From IMG/VR virus record IMGVR_UViG_3300042458_001091, positions 17,566 through 81,565 of that record: a stretch of DNA of 64,000 bases; one strand, written 5' to 3'. The notes under the pieces are model-generated. The model made no database searches and was not told the DNA's origin. It saw nothing but the letters and a program-made list of their open reading frames with translations. Shown here piece by piece: positions 6,335 to 13,844 of the stretch. Origin of the DNA: a virus. The number at the start of each line of letters is the position of its first letter. Position 1 is the first letter of the stretch. A program made the translations under genes and the position numbers.

Positions 6335-9013
6335 ATGGCTCAACAAATTATCAACACAGGTGCGGCAGCCAACGATGGTACCGGCGACCCACTACGCACT
6401 GCGTTTACCGAAACCAATAGCAATTTTACAGAAATCTACACAGCCGGACCGGTAGGTTCCAATGTTAGAATTGCCAACAACACTGTTTTAACAATAAACA
6501 CCAATGGAAACTTGGTGTTGGCGCCCAATGGTGTGGGCGTGGTACAGAGCAATGTGAACATTGTGCCCAACCAAGCCAATGTGCGTAACCTGGGCAGTAG
6601 CACCCAACGCTGGAGCACTGTTTACACACAGTATCTAAATGTCACCAATGGCACCACTGTAGACGGCGATCTCACAGTGGGAGGCAATTTGACTGTGACC
6701 GGCAACACTGTGCAAATTGGTAACCTTGTGACAGATGCCAAAACCCTTCAGTTGGCCAACACAGCCAACACAGCCAACGCTGCCACAGGATCTGGCATCA
6801 CAGTTGGTGCTAGTGATAATATAGCCACATTACTATACAATAGCACCGGCAATGTCTGGACCATGAACATTGGGCTAAGTGCTGTGGGCAACGTCACAGC
6901 CCCGTACTTCATTGGCAATGGATCACAACTAACCGGACTACCAGTACCATACGGCAACAGCAATGTGGTTGCCTTGTTGGCCGGATTTGGATCAAACACA
7001 ATTGTAACCACTGGCAATATTTCGGGCGGATACTTCATTGGCAACGGATCCACATTGACCAGCACAGCAGGTGCCAATGTAAGCGGTACAGTGGCCAATG
7101 CCACTTATGCCACGTCATCTGGGTCAGCCGCAACAGCCGGCACAGTGACCACAGCCGCACAAGGCAACATTACCAGTGTTGGCGTGTTGACATCATTGAG
7201 TGCAACAGGCAACGTAACTGGTGGCAACTTGTTGACCAGTGCCCAAGTTGTGGCCAGTGGTGTGATACAAACTGGCACAGGATTCAGCACAGGTGGATAC
7301 CTAAGTGTGAATGGCAGCAGCGACCTGCATGATACCAATATAATTGGCAACCTTTCAGTCAACGTGATCCGCAGTGACGACAGCACTGTTGTTCTAATAC
7401 AAGATGGCGTAGAAATAGATGGCGATGCTGTGGTCAACGGCAACGTCACTGCTGATTACTTCATTGGCAATGGATCACAACTAACTGGCATCTCAACTGC
7501 CAACACTGGTAATGTCACATTCAGTGATGTCAACATCATTGGCACAGGCAACCTAAACCTACAACCAAATGATCAAAGCAGTGAATATTTAAATATTTAC
7601 TTGACTGGTGCCGCGGACATACATGTGGCAGCCGGCGGTGGTGGCGGCAATGTAATTTTGGGCACAGATGAAGAAGCCAATGTTGCTGTGTTACTGGATG
7701 GCAACGTGGCCATACAGGCCGGTAATGTGAGTGGCACAAAGACCTGGAACTTTGACACTGCCGGTAACTTGACCTTGCCAATGGGTGGTGTTGTTTATGA
7801 AACCAACATTCCGGACGGCGCACTTAGTGGCAGTGCCATTGCTTTGAAACCACCGGGTGGAACTACTGCCAATCAACAGTTATTAATATATCCAACAGCA
7901 AACGACGGTGATCACATTCACTTGACCAGTGGAAACTTGTATACAACTGAGTTGTTCTTGGGCAGTGATAACTTGTATGTGAAGTTGGCCAACACTGGCA
8001 ACGTTGTGATCAACAGTAATAATGGTAATAGTAGTAATGCTATGTGGACATTTGGCACAGATGGTAACTTAACTACATCAAGTAACTTGGTAATTGGACC
8101 AGGGCCCGGTAGTGGTTCAAGTATATTTCAATATGATGCCGCTCTACAAATTCTAGGAGAAGGTGCTAACTCCGTTGTACAACTGGGTTGGACAGCAAAT
8201 ACAAGCTCACCCGATAGTGTTACAACAATAGCAATGAATTACCCAGGTGGTGGCGAAGGAAATGTATTGATTGCTGTAGGTAATAACGCAACTACAGTAA
8301 ACTACTGGCTCTTTGACAATACCGGTAATTTAAGATTACCGGGCAATACTTTCGCAGTTAACTATGCTAATGGTACAGCAGTTAGTTTAGGTGGTAGTTA
8401 TGGCAATGCCAATGTGGCCACATTCTTGGCCGCATATGGTAGCAATACAATCAGCACCTCGGGCAATGTTACAGCCGGTAACTTGATTGGCAACATTTCA
8501 ATCACCGGCAATGTTGTGGGCACACAACCAAATGTGACCTTGGTGGCTGGCAGTTATTCAACTGTGTTTGACAACACAGGCAATCTTACACTACCTGGCA
8601 ATACATTTGCTGTGAACTATGCCAACAACACACCAGTGGATGTTGTCACAAGGGCCGAAGGCACTTGGACGGTGACTGCAGGCAACAACAACTACAGTTT
8701 CACAGTGCCAATCAACAACACGTATCAACTATGGATCAACGGCAACATACCCAACGGTATTATAGTCTACAATGCCACGGTCGGTGTGTCCAATACCAAC
8801 GTGCCAGTGATAGGTCAACAGTTTGCCTGGAACTATGAAGGCGGTGGCAACATACTGATGTTTACCAGCATCCCTGCTCAAATCATAGGCACAGCCGGTG
8901 CTATCAGCAATGCCTCTCCTGCTGTGGCCAATACCAATGTGTTCTCTTTTGGTATCAACAACACTTCTGGATCAAATCAAACTGTGAGTTACGGTTGGAT
9001 CCAAATTAGTTAA
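6335..9013 (+). CDS. Long repetitive tail-fibre protein
   Basis: An 892-residue structural protein dominated by Asn, Gly, Thr and Val. The N-terminus (MAQQIINTGAAANDGTGDPL) is a short phage structural-protein module seen in many fibres, probably anchoring to the virion. The body repeats a unit around YFIGNGSQLTG (near residues 190, 234 and 375) and NTGNLTLPGNTFAVNYAN (near 668 and 753), which suggests an elongated trimeric beta-helical shaft. The last 120 residues are less repetitive and may form a head domain. A late promoter lies just upstream. It is followed by a second adhesin 10 bases later. Confidence 0.85.
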   Translation: MAQQIINTGAAANDGTGDPLRTAFTETNSNFTEIYTAGPVGSNVRIANNTVLTINTNGNLVLAPNGVGVVQSNVNIVPNQANVRNLGSSTQRWSTVYTQYLNVTNGTTVDGDLTVGGNLTVTGNTVQIGNLVTDAKTLQLANTANTANAATGSGITVGASDNIATLLYNSTGNVWTMNIGLSAVGNVTAPYFIGNGSQLTGLPVPYGNSNVVALLAGFGSNTIVTTGNISGGYFIGNGSTLTSTAGANVSGTVANATYATSSGSAATAGTVTTAAQGNITSVGVLTSLSATGNVTGGNLLTSAQVVASGVIQTGTGFSTGGYLSVNGSSDLHDTNIIGNLSVNVIRSDDSTVVLIQDGVEIDGDAVVNGNVTADYFIGNGSQLTGISTANTGNVTFSDVNIIGTGNLNLQPNDQSSEYLNIYLTGAADIHVAAGGGGGNVILGTDEEANVAVLLDGNVAIQAGNVSGTKTWNFDTAGNLTLPMGGVVYETNIPDGALSGSAIALKPPGGTTANQQLLIYPTANDGDHIHLTSGNLYTTELFLGSDNLYVKLANTGNVVINSNNGNSSNAMWTFGTDGNLTTSSNLVIGPGPGSGSSIFQYDAALQILGEGANSVVQLGWTANTSSPDSVTTIAMNYPGGGEGNVLIAVGNNATTVNYWLFDNTGNLRLPGNTFAVNYANGTAVSLGGSYGNANVATFLAAYGSNTISTSGNVTAGNLIGNISITGNVVGTQPNVTLVAGSYSTVFDNTGNLTLPGNTFAVNYANNTPVDVVTRAEGTWTVTAGNNNYSFTVPINNTYQLWINGNIPNGIIVYNATVGVSNTNVPVIGQQFAWNYEGGGNILMFTSIPAQIIGTAGAISNASPAVANTNVFSFGINNTSGSNQTVSYGWIQIS
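6891..7489 (+). repeat. Repeats inside the fibre gene encoding YFIGNGS units
   Basis: The DNA motif around TACTTCATTGGCAATGGATC recurs near 6906, 7031 (variant) and 7459, each time encoding Y-F-I-G-N-G-S. These in-frame repeats reflect the periodic fibre shaft and could be sites for domain exchange between fibre genes. Confidence 0.7.
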
Positions 9014-9023
9014 TGAATCAACC

Positions 9024-9749
9024 ATGATCATATCGGGTGTAACAATAAAAGGATTTAATGTGTATGACGCATCGTTTAATTCAACGGGTGCGCTACTGTA
9101 TTTAGATCCAGGAAACACTGCCAGTTATCCTGGGTCTGGAACCACATGGACTGACCTGTCAGGCAACAACAACACAGCCACCTTGGTTGGTAGTCCAACT
9201 TGGACCAGTGCTGGCGCAGCCAGTTACTTCAGTCTCAACGGCACCGGGTCACAGTATGCGTCCACTGTCTCTAACAAATACAATCAAACCTACACTGGCA
9301 AAACTGTCATGGCGGCCATAAGAATCAATGCCAGTGCTTGGACTCCCGGAGTTGATTTTTACCGGGGGATATTTGGCACAAACACTGGCCTTAGAAATTT
9401 CAACACTTACATACATCACGATGTTTCGAACAATTTACAAATACATTACAGTTCAAACACTTTCGGTGGACTCAGTAACAATGTGTCAATTCCCGCAGAC
9501 ACCTGGGCCATTGTTGCTGTGACACAGACCACTGGCGGTGTAGTGACTTTCTATCTCAACGGACAAGCGGTAGGAACTGTGGCCGGACAGACATTTGCTC
9601 AGTATCAAAGTAGTTCAACTGAAAACGTAGGTCGACTCGACAACTTCTGGTATGGTGACATTGGTGTCACTGCGGTATATGGACGAGCATTAAATGCTGA
9701 CCAAATAAAACAGAACTACAATGCTCTAGCACTTGACTACGGATTATAA
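9024..9749 (+). CDS. LamG/concanavalin-like adhesin
   Basis: A 241-residue protein with a laminin-G-like jelly-roll fold. Typical markers are YLDPGNTASYPGSGTTWTDL near the start, TWAIVAVTQTTGGVVTFYLN near residue 160, and the terminal GDIGVTAVYGRALNADQIKQ with its following YNAL. It sits 10 bases after the long fibre and ends at a terminator, so it is probably the distal receptor-binding subunit or a fibre-associated carbohydrate-binding protein. Confidence 0.85.
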   Translation: MIISGVTIKGFNVYDASFNSTGALLYLDPGNTASYPGSGTTWTDLSGNNNTATLVGSPTWTSAGAASYFSLNGTGSQYASTVSNKYNQTYTGKTVMAAIRINASAWTPGVDFYRGIFGTNTGLRNFNTYIHHDVSNNLQIHYSSNTFGGLSNNVSIPADTWAIVAVTQTTGGVVTFYLNGQAVGTVAGQTFAQYQSSSTENVGRLDNFWYGDIGVTAVYGRALNADQIKQNYNALALDYGL

Positions 9750-9758
9750 GCCAAAAGA

Positions 9759-9780
9759 AAAGCCACTGTGAAGTGGCTTT
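9759..9780 (+). terminator. Intrinsic terminator after fibre operon
   Basis: Perfect stem AAAGCCACT/AGTGGCTTT with a GTGA loop, ten bases after the adhesin stop codon. Confidence 0.8.
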
Positions 9781-9803
9781 CTATTAGATAGACTCAGAGT
9801 CTA

Positions 9804-10034
9804 TTAGGCTTTGTTGAAACTCCAATACAGCACTGCCACTGCAACCAAGCCAACTAGGCCTTGACTACCAAGTGATGCAACTATTTTGGTAATGTTAGTG
9901 ATCACATCCAATCCCAAGAATGGTACTGCGGCGCCAAATAAAATTTGGAGAACCACTGTGACTGCAATTAGTTTGATACCAATTGAAGTGATGTTACTAA
10001 CAAGATTTCCTGCTACTGTGAATGCTTTGTCCAT
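9804..10034 (-). CDS. Small two-helix membrane protein
   Basis: A 76-residue hydrophobic protein with two predicted transmembrane helices (about residues 18-42 and 50-72) separated by a short turn (LGLDVITNI). It has a late promoter and an AAAGGAG Shine-Dalgarno in a monocistronic unit. Size and topology would suit a holin or a small virion/envelope protein, but no holin family is recognised. Confidence 0.65.
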   Translation of the reverse strand: MDKAFTVAGNLVSNITSIGIKLIAVTVVLQILFGAAVPFLGLDVITNITKIVASLGSQGLVGLVAVAVLYWSFNKA

Positions 10035-10079
10035 TTAATAGACTCCTTTAAGTTAACAAGCCTGACGGGCCCGTACATT

Positions 10080-10085
10080 TATTTA
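10080..10085 (-). promoter_or_regulatory. T4-like late promoter
   Basis: TAAATA in the context CCTTAAATAAATG on the minus strand, about 45 bases before the membrane-protein ATG. The same CCTTAAATAAAT block precedes pstS at 25879. Confidence 0.6.
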
Positions 10086-10094
10086 AGGAACGGT

Positions 10095-10119
10095 CAACAA
10101 AACAGGGCCAATTAGGCCC
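10095..10119 (-). terminator. Intrinsic terminator after radical SAM B
   Basis: On the minus strand GGGCC-TAATT-GGCCC followed by a U-rich stretch (TGTTTTGTT). Confidence 0.65.
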
Positions 10120-10122
10120 AGT

Positions 10123-10158
10123 AATCGGTCACTTTTGTCATTATACAGGGTTATTTCG
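10123..10158. repeat. 36-bp direct repeat, copy 1 (flanks radical SAM B)
   Basis: The block around ACTTTTGTCATTATACAGG immediately follows the stop of the radical SAM gene. It matches the block at 11463-11498 with three mismatches in about 36 bases. It contains TATAAT on the minus strand but no -35 at the right distance. Confidence 0.7.
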
Positions 10159-11385
10159 TCACAAGTACACCCAGTGAGGTTCAAGTATGGTCCACCACTC
10201 GGGAAAAGTCTTACTAAAACTTTGATCCCGCAATTGATCTAGTTTTGTGGTAGCACGGCAAAACTTGGGCCACTCAACGTCGCAACCGGGAATGGTCTTT
10301 GATAGGAAACTTTTGATCTTTTGATCTTTTATACTATTGATTAACAGAGTCTTAACCGGGACAGGCAGGTGCCTAATATCATATTCAGGTGTGGTCACAA
10401 TGTTTATGTTCACCGCAATGCCAAGGATTCGGTTAATGCTTTCCACAATTTGATCCACATAAAATACATTGAGTGGGGTTATGGTCAATGAAATTCTAAC
10501 AGTAACATTGCTATGTGGTCGGAACAATTCCACAAATCTTTTTGTATTTGCAATAGTCGACTCAAAATCACCTTTGTGCCTGATGTATTCAAATTGCTCC
10601 GATTGCATGCTATCTATGCTGATGTTAAATCCCACCTGCTTGTAGTGTGTCAGTATTTTAACGTATTGCTCGTTGAGAATTGACGCATTGGTATGGAGAT
10701 TCAAGGCCACATTCTTTGCCACGTCAGTGGTGACACCATGCTCTAGTACATCAAACATGGCCGGAACCAAGAAGGGCTCGCCACCGTAGATGTCGATGTA
10801 TTCAAAATTTCCAATCCATTCTTTTAATGTGGGCCAAAATTCTTCATTGTTGCGACCAAAACTGTTGCGTATGGTTTCAAATGTCCGAGTGTATTCATTA
10901 AAAGTCAACGTGGTAGCCTGCCCAGTTTGATCTTCACTGTACCAACTGCTACTGCCAAGATCCGATTTTTCTAATTCATGACCATCACTGTACCAACTGC
11001 TACTGGTCATGGGGTTACACATTCTGCAGGCAAAGTTACAGGTGTTGCCGGGTTTGATCACCAACACACGAGGTTGTGTTTTTATTGCTTCCAAGTGACC
11101 AAACTTTCGGTTGTATTCCATTCTTGCCGATGTCCTACCAACGTCTTCTAAATCCCAACACGTCTGGCAACTGGCATGACGGATGCCGTGGTCCAGTGCC
11201 GTGGCAATCAATTTGCGGGTGTAACTTTTGAAGGCTGTTTTTAAAGGATGACTGTAAACACGTATAACTTCGTGGGAGTTATCTTTCCAACTTTCCTTGT
11301 TGAGATTACAACAACAATAATCTGCGTTGTTTTGCAACGCCATACCCATGTGAGTCATTACGCAATAAGTGTTTGATTTTTCCAT
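10159..11385 (-). CDS. Radical SAM protein B with N-terminal Twitch-like cysteine region
   Basis: A 408-residue radical SAM protein. The cluster motif CNFACRMC is at Cys116, Cys120 and Cys123 and GGE is at 201-203. The N-terminal cysteine region has Cys8, a triple Cys24-26 and CQTCW (Cys73, Cys76). Just after the cluster motif the segment SSSWYS occurs twice (about residues 128-133 and 145-150), matching a 19-base DNA duplication. It is monocistronic, framed by direct repeats and terminators, and its ATG is only 4 bases after a TAAATA late element. Substrate unknown; the adjacent 76-residue membrane protein is one candidate partner. Confidence 0.85.
   Translation of the reverse strand: MEKSNTYCVMTHMGMALQNNADYCCCNLNKESWKDNSHEVIRVYSHPLKTAFKSYTRKLIATALDHGIRHASCQTCWDLEDVGRTSARMEYNRKFGHLEAIKTQPRVLVIKPGNTCNFACRMCNPMTSSSWYSDGHELEKSDLGSSSWYSEDQTGQATTLTFNEYTRTFETIRNSFGRNNEEFWPTLKEWIGNFEYIDIYGGEPFLVPAMFDVLEHGVTTDVAKNVALNLHTNASILNEQYVKILTHYKQVGFNISIDSMQSEQFEYIRHKGDFESTIANTKRFVELFRPHSNVTVRISLTITPLNVFYVDQIVESINRILGIAVNINIVTTPEYDIRHLPVPVKTLLINSIKDQKIKSFLSKTIPGCDVEWPKFCRATTKLDQLRDQSFSKTFPEWWTILEPHWVYL
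10934..11007. repeat. Short duplication within radical SAM B
   Basis: The 19-base sequence CACTGTACCAACTGCTACT occurs at about 10935 and again at about 10986, encoding the two SSSWYS segments after the cluster motif. Confidence 0.8.
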
Positions 11386-11389
11386 GCAG

Positions 11390-11395
11390 TATTTA
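11390..11395 (-). promoter_or_regulatory. T4-like late promoter (leaderless configuration)
   Basis: TAAATA ends 4 bases before the ATG of radical SAM B, so transcription should start at or next to the start codon. Confidence 0.55.
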
Positions 11396-11400
11396 ACGAG

Positions 11401-11422
11401 AAACCACCCGGTGGGGTGGTTT
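11401..11422 (-). terminator. Intrinsic terminator
   Basis: Perfect stem AAACCACCC/GGGTGGTTT with a 4-base loop, downstream of the small exported-protein gene and just before the next late promoter. Confidence 0.7.
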
Positions 11423-11462
11423 TATACTAAACCTTTAGTGTGTCGACAATCACCACGGAACC

Positions 11463-11498
11463 GGTGACTTTTGTCATTATACAGGATTATTTCGGCAT
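11463..11498. repeat. 36-bp direct repeat, copy 2 (flanks radical SAM B)
   Basis: Near-identical to 10123-10158, here at the end of the upstream minus-strand gene and overlapping its last codons. Confidence 0.7.
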
Positions 11499-11693
11499 GC
11501 TGTTTATAAAAGCATTCATCATGGCAATGGCCTGTTTCACAGCATCCTCGGTCGACGGCTGTTGAACGCACCCGGCTTTGACACCCTGCACTTGCCATTC
11601 TTTGGCAGAGGTTTGGCAGGCCTGTTGTGTTGCGAATGTCCCAACCGGAGCAGGTGCGGTGTTGATTGCAGTGACCAATAGTAATGTCCACAT
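11487..11693 (-). CDS. Small exported or membrane-anchored protein
   Basis: A 68-residue protein beginning with a short hydrophobic stretch (MWTLLLVTAINTAPAPVG) that could be a signal peptide, followed by a region with two cysteines that could form a disulfide. It starts within the stop codon of the upstream gene (TAATG). No family recognised. With the next two genes it forms a three-cistron unit with the entericidin-like lipoprotein. Confidence 0.6.
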   Translation of the reverse strand: MWTLLLVTAINTAPAPVGTFATQQACQTSAKEWQVQGVKAGCVQQPSTEDAVKQAIAMMNAFINSMPK

Positions 11694-12046
11694 TATGCTG
11701 TTTCCTTGATGTGCTTACATGCGCCACGATATTTGTGCCCGGGACAGGAGCACGTGACCTGACCATTCAGTTCTGTCACAGTGTATTCAGCACCTTTTGA
11801 CCCTGCTACAGTCCATGAGCGGCCTTCGGGTTCTGCCGCTTGGCCCGGCTCATATCCCCAGGAATTCGGCACTTCCCGAAACTTGCGGCCACGTGTGTAA
11901 AAACTGATTGGGTGGGCAAACTGTTTGATTCGAACAGAACCGTGTTGCAAGTATGCAAACATCTTGTCGCGGCTGTCGTTTAAAAAGTACACATGATTGG
12001 GGCTGTCCGTGTTACCCCAATCTGTAGTTTCCTGCAGAACTTTCAT
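11693..12046 (-). CDS. SWIM-like zinc-motif protein
   Basis: A 117-residue protein whose C-terminus carries CSCPGHKYRGACKHIKE, a CxC-x8-CxH pattern that matches the SWIM zinc finger. The remainder is hydrophilic with a WTVAGSKGAEYTVTEL segment leading into the finger. SWIM motifs bind zinc and serve DNA or protein contacts. The start at 12046 overlaps the stop of the lipoprotein gene (ATGA). Function unknown; the motif is clear. Confidence 0.7.
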   Translation of the reverse strand: MKVLQETTDWGNTDSPNHVYFLNDSRDKMFAYLQHGSVRIKQFAHPISFYTRGRKFREVPNSWGYEPGQAAEPEGRSWTVAGSKGAEYTVTELNGQVTCSCPGHKYRGACKHIKETA

Positions 12047-12174
12047 CGTGACCGAATCCACTCGCCTGCACGAGACAGGTCTTGACCTGCACCACTCACA
12101 GCGCCACCCATGGTGCCGCAACCTGACACAGTGATCAGCACCATGCTCAACAAAAGATATTGCAGTTTAGTCAT
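12043..12174 (-). CDS. Entericidin-like lipoprotein (43 aa)
   Basis: A 43-residue ORF encoding a lipoprotein: MTKLQYLLLSMVLITVSGC ends in a lipobox (VSGC, Cys19), and the mature peptide GTMGGAVSGAGQDLSRAGEW resembles the entericidin A/B pattern (G-x-G-x-D-[IL]-S-x-x-G). Entericidins are small outer-membrane-linked lipoproteins of a bacterial antidote/toxin pair. It has a start codon after AGGAGAACACA and overlaps the next gene by ATGA, both of which support real expression. Rare in phages as far as I know. It could also be a host-derived gene or a lysis aid. Confidence 0.75.
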   Translation of the reverse strand: MTKLQYLLLSMVLITVSGCGTMGGAVSGAGQDLSRAGEWIRSR

Positions 12175-12184
12175 TGTGTTCTCC

Positions 12185-12346
12185 TTAGGAATTCACAGTT
12201 TGGAAAGGGCTGTGTTCTTCTTCTGGGTCAGCAGTTTCGTAAACCCAGTTCACAGGAATTTCCAACAGTCGAGCCACTGTCACAGGCAAGTAGCCTGCTT
12301 CCAGCATGTCAGAAATTTCCACAGTTAAATCGCTCATCTTGCTCAT
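12185..12346 (-). CDS. Small hypothetical protein, HTH-like
   Basis: A 53-residue protein beginning MSKMSDLTVEISDML. The segment AGYLPVTVARLLEIPVNWVYE resembles a helix-turn-helix of the kind that begins with VARLLEIP. The start lies one base after the upstream stop (TGATATG), so translation is coupled. Possibly a small DNA-binding protein. Confidence 0.55.
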   Translation of the reverse strand: MSKMSDLTVEISDMLEAGYLPVTVARLLEIPVNWVYETADPEEEHSPFQTVNS

Positions 12347-12347
12347 A

Positions 12348-12572
12348 TCAGTTCCAATCTTTCTTATCACCAAACTGTTCATTATCGTTAAAGCCTGCGG
12401 TGTAGGCCGCAATCTCTTCTACTGTCATATCTTTTTTCTCAACACGCAGGCTAGTGCTGGTACCAGCCACATAGTAATGAGGGTTATGGCCTCGGCTATA
12501 GTACGAATCGGCTGAGCCACGGTCGTAAGCACCACCATGGCGTGTGTTGTGTTGTGTTTTTTCTGCAATCAT
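12348..12572 (-). CDS. Small hypothetical protein
   Basis: A 74-residue hydrophilic protein (MIAEKTQHNTRHGGAYDRGS) with Gly/Ser/Tyr-rich N-terminal half and a conserved-looking acidic tail MTVEEIAAYTAGFNDNEQFG. The Gly-Asp tail motif occurs, as I recall, in unassigned small phage proteins. It belongs to the early cluster with promoter at 12982-13010. Confidence 0.6.
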   Translation of the reverse strand: MIAEKTQHNTRHGGAYDRGSADSYYSRGHNPHYYVAGTSTSLRVEKKDMTVEEIAAYTAGFNDNEQFGDKKDWN

Positions 12573-12585
12573 TTCTGTGTCCTTG

Positions 12586-12951
12586 TTACGCAAAATATCT
12601 GTAGGGCAAGCCCAGGGTCCAAGCAAGGTAGTCTTCATCACCGTTTGTGTCTTCGGCTTCGTGGATCCAACGCATGGCCATTTCTAAATCTTTGGCACCC
12701 AGTGTCAGCATCTCTGCTACACGACGTTCAAAAGCTTCGGTGGCCTGAGCTTCGGCTGTTTTGCGTTCTTGTTCTGCCGAATCAATTGCTACACCGAGTC
12801 CTTCAAACTCTGCATCAAACTGCTCAAGAGTCCAGGTACTGGTATCAATACCACGGGGACGGAAACCGTAGGCATCCTTGTACATGTCCCAGTAGGTGGC
12901 CTGCGCCTGTTCCAACTGTGTCAACTCTTCCCAACTTTTAAACTGTTCCAT
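12586..12951 (-). CDS. Conserved hypothetical early phage protein
   Basis: A 121-residue acidic, helical protein beginning MEQFKSWEELTQLEQAQATY. From memory, similar proteins starting with this motif occur in phages of freshwater betaproteobacteria. The start is chosen because the frame upstream crosses the promoter. No catalytic motif is seen. Confidence 0.65.
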   Translation of the reverse strand: MEQFKSWEELTQLEQAQATYWDMYKDAYGFRPRGIDTSTWTLEQFDAEFEGLGVAIDSAEQERKTAEAQATEAFERRVAEMLTLGAKDLEMAMRWIHEAEDTNGDEDYLAWTLGLPYRYFA

Positions 12952-12981
12952 TTCCGTCTCCTTATTTCTTACTATGTTCAT

Positions 12982-13010
12982 ATTATAGCAAATCGGCAAT
13001 TTCGAGTCAA
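12982..13010 (-). promoter_or_regulatory. Early sigma70 promoter, conserved spacer type
   Basis: TTGACT (13005-13010), 17 bases, TATAAT (12982-12987) with TGC before the -10; spacer variant of the shared AATTCCC family. Confidence 0.85.
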
Positions 13011-13282
13011 CCAAATTCGTACATGTGTTGAGCCATTGCGGGATCCAATTTAATCAAATCCTTTGCGGCCGCAGTCAACTCACGATAGCGACGGTTGACC
13101 ACTGCACGAGGCAGTTCACCATCACAGCTCAAGTTTTCGGGGCTCAAGTCCGAATCAATCATGCCTGCCACACGCAGACGGCCTGCGGCAGTGGTAACTT
13201 CGTACAGGGCTTCTGTGCGTTGGCCGCGGAACAGGGCTTGGTATTTGTTCTTGTTGTCAATGTAGGTTTGCAGTGCTTTCAT
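13007..13282 (-). CDS. Small hypothetical early protein
   Basis: A 91-residue basic protein beginning MKALQTYIDNKNKYQALFRG, likely helical throughout. It has its own early promoter (13314-13342) and AAAAAGGAG Shine-Dalgarno. Its stop codon overlaps the -35 element of the next gene's promoter. No recognised domain. Confidence 0.6.
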   Translation of the reverse strand: MKALQTYIDNKNKYQALFRGQRTEALYEVTTAAGRLRVAGMIDSDLSPENLSCDGELPRAVVNRRYRELTAAAKDLIKLDPAMAQHMYEFG

Positions 13283-13313
13283 TTACGACTCCTTTTTTGT
13301 TAAACTATGCTAT

Positions 13314-13342
13314 ATTATAGCAAATGGGGAATTTTTGGTCAA
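13314..13342 (-). promoter_or_regulatory. Early sigma70 promoter, conserved spacer type
   Basis: TTGACC (13337-13342), 17 bases containing TTCCCC, TATAAT (13314-13319). Confidence 0.9.
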
Positions 13343-13358
13343 ATGCCAAGTGTTGCGT

Positions 13359-13697
13359 TTACGCAACACCACGTACATCAGTGTTAAGGTTGGGCTTCAT
13401 AGTACGGATCAAATCACGTTCAAAATTGTGTGCTTCTGTTTTGCCACGCACCACAGCCACAACACGAACAGTGAATGAATCAGTACCACGTTCACGCATG
13501 GTCTCATAAAGCATCCATGATTTGTCTTCCGAGCGCATGCGGTACATGTGCTTGTTGCAACGAACCAACACGCTCTTCTTCACAGTGCTCATTGTCTTGG
13601 CAGTGACGCCAATGTAGAAGTCTGTGCCGCTTTCAATCATGTAAATGATGTGAGTACGGTCGGTGCGTTTTTTACGTGATTGCTTTTTTAAGTTCAT
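13359..13697 (-). CDS. GIY-YIG nuclease-like protein
   Basis: A 112-residue basic protein with a GIY-YIG-type core: IIYMIESGTDFYIGVT (about residues 17-32) stands for the paired YIG strands, and EAHNFERDLIRTMKPNLN (about 88-105) carries the Glu and Lys-Pro features of the domain's C-terminal half. The fold is found in phage homing and restriction-like nucleases. The first GIY triplet is degenerate (IIY), so activity is uncertain. The ATG lies 5 bases from the -10 element of its promoter, suggesting a leaderless transcript. Confidence 0.7.
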   Translation of the reverse strand: MNLKKQSRKKRTDRTHIIYMIESGTDFYIGVTAKTMSTVKKSVLVRCNKHMYRMRSEDKSWMLYETMRERGTDSFTVRVVAVVRGKTEAHNFERDLIRTMKPNLNTDVRGVA

Positions 13698-13702
13698 AGT
13701 GT

Positions 13703-13731
13703 ATTATAGCAAATCGGGAATTTTGGGTCAA
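13703..13731 (-). promoter_or_regulatory. Early sigma70 promoter, leaderless configuration
   Basis: TTGACC (13726-13731), 17 bases with AATTCCC, TATAAT (13703-13708). Only 5 bases separate the -10 from the ATG at 13697. Confidence 0.88.
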
Positions 13732-13757
13732 CTGGTATTTTGTGGTAAAAACGCCAC

Positions 13758-13784
13758 AAAAAAAGGTAATACTTGAGTATTACC
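13758..13784 (-). terminator. Intrinsic terminator
   Basis: Perfect 8-bp stem GGTAATAC/GTATTACC with a 4-base loop, followed on the minus strand by seven T residues. It ends the radical SAM C operon. Confidence 0.85.
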
Positions 13785-13844
13785 CGGGGATTATCGATAA
13801 TATTATTGGTTATTTTTAATGATTATCTGTCATATTATATTTCT

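Noticed and set aside
9804-10034. 76-residue membrane protein as a precursor peptide of radical SAM B
   Set aside because: It has two membrane helices, no leader/core split, no cysteines, and its own promoter; kept only as a possible partner.
10140-10168. Sigma70 promoter inside the 36-bp repeat (also 11476)
   Set aside because: TATAAT is present on the minus strand but nothing like TTGACA lies 16-18 bases upstream in either copy.
11422-11766. 114-codon frame on the minus strand
   Set aside because: Overlaps the 68-residue exported gene and the terminator; the coupled TAATG start of the smaller frame is better supported.
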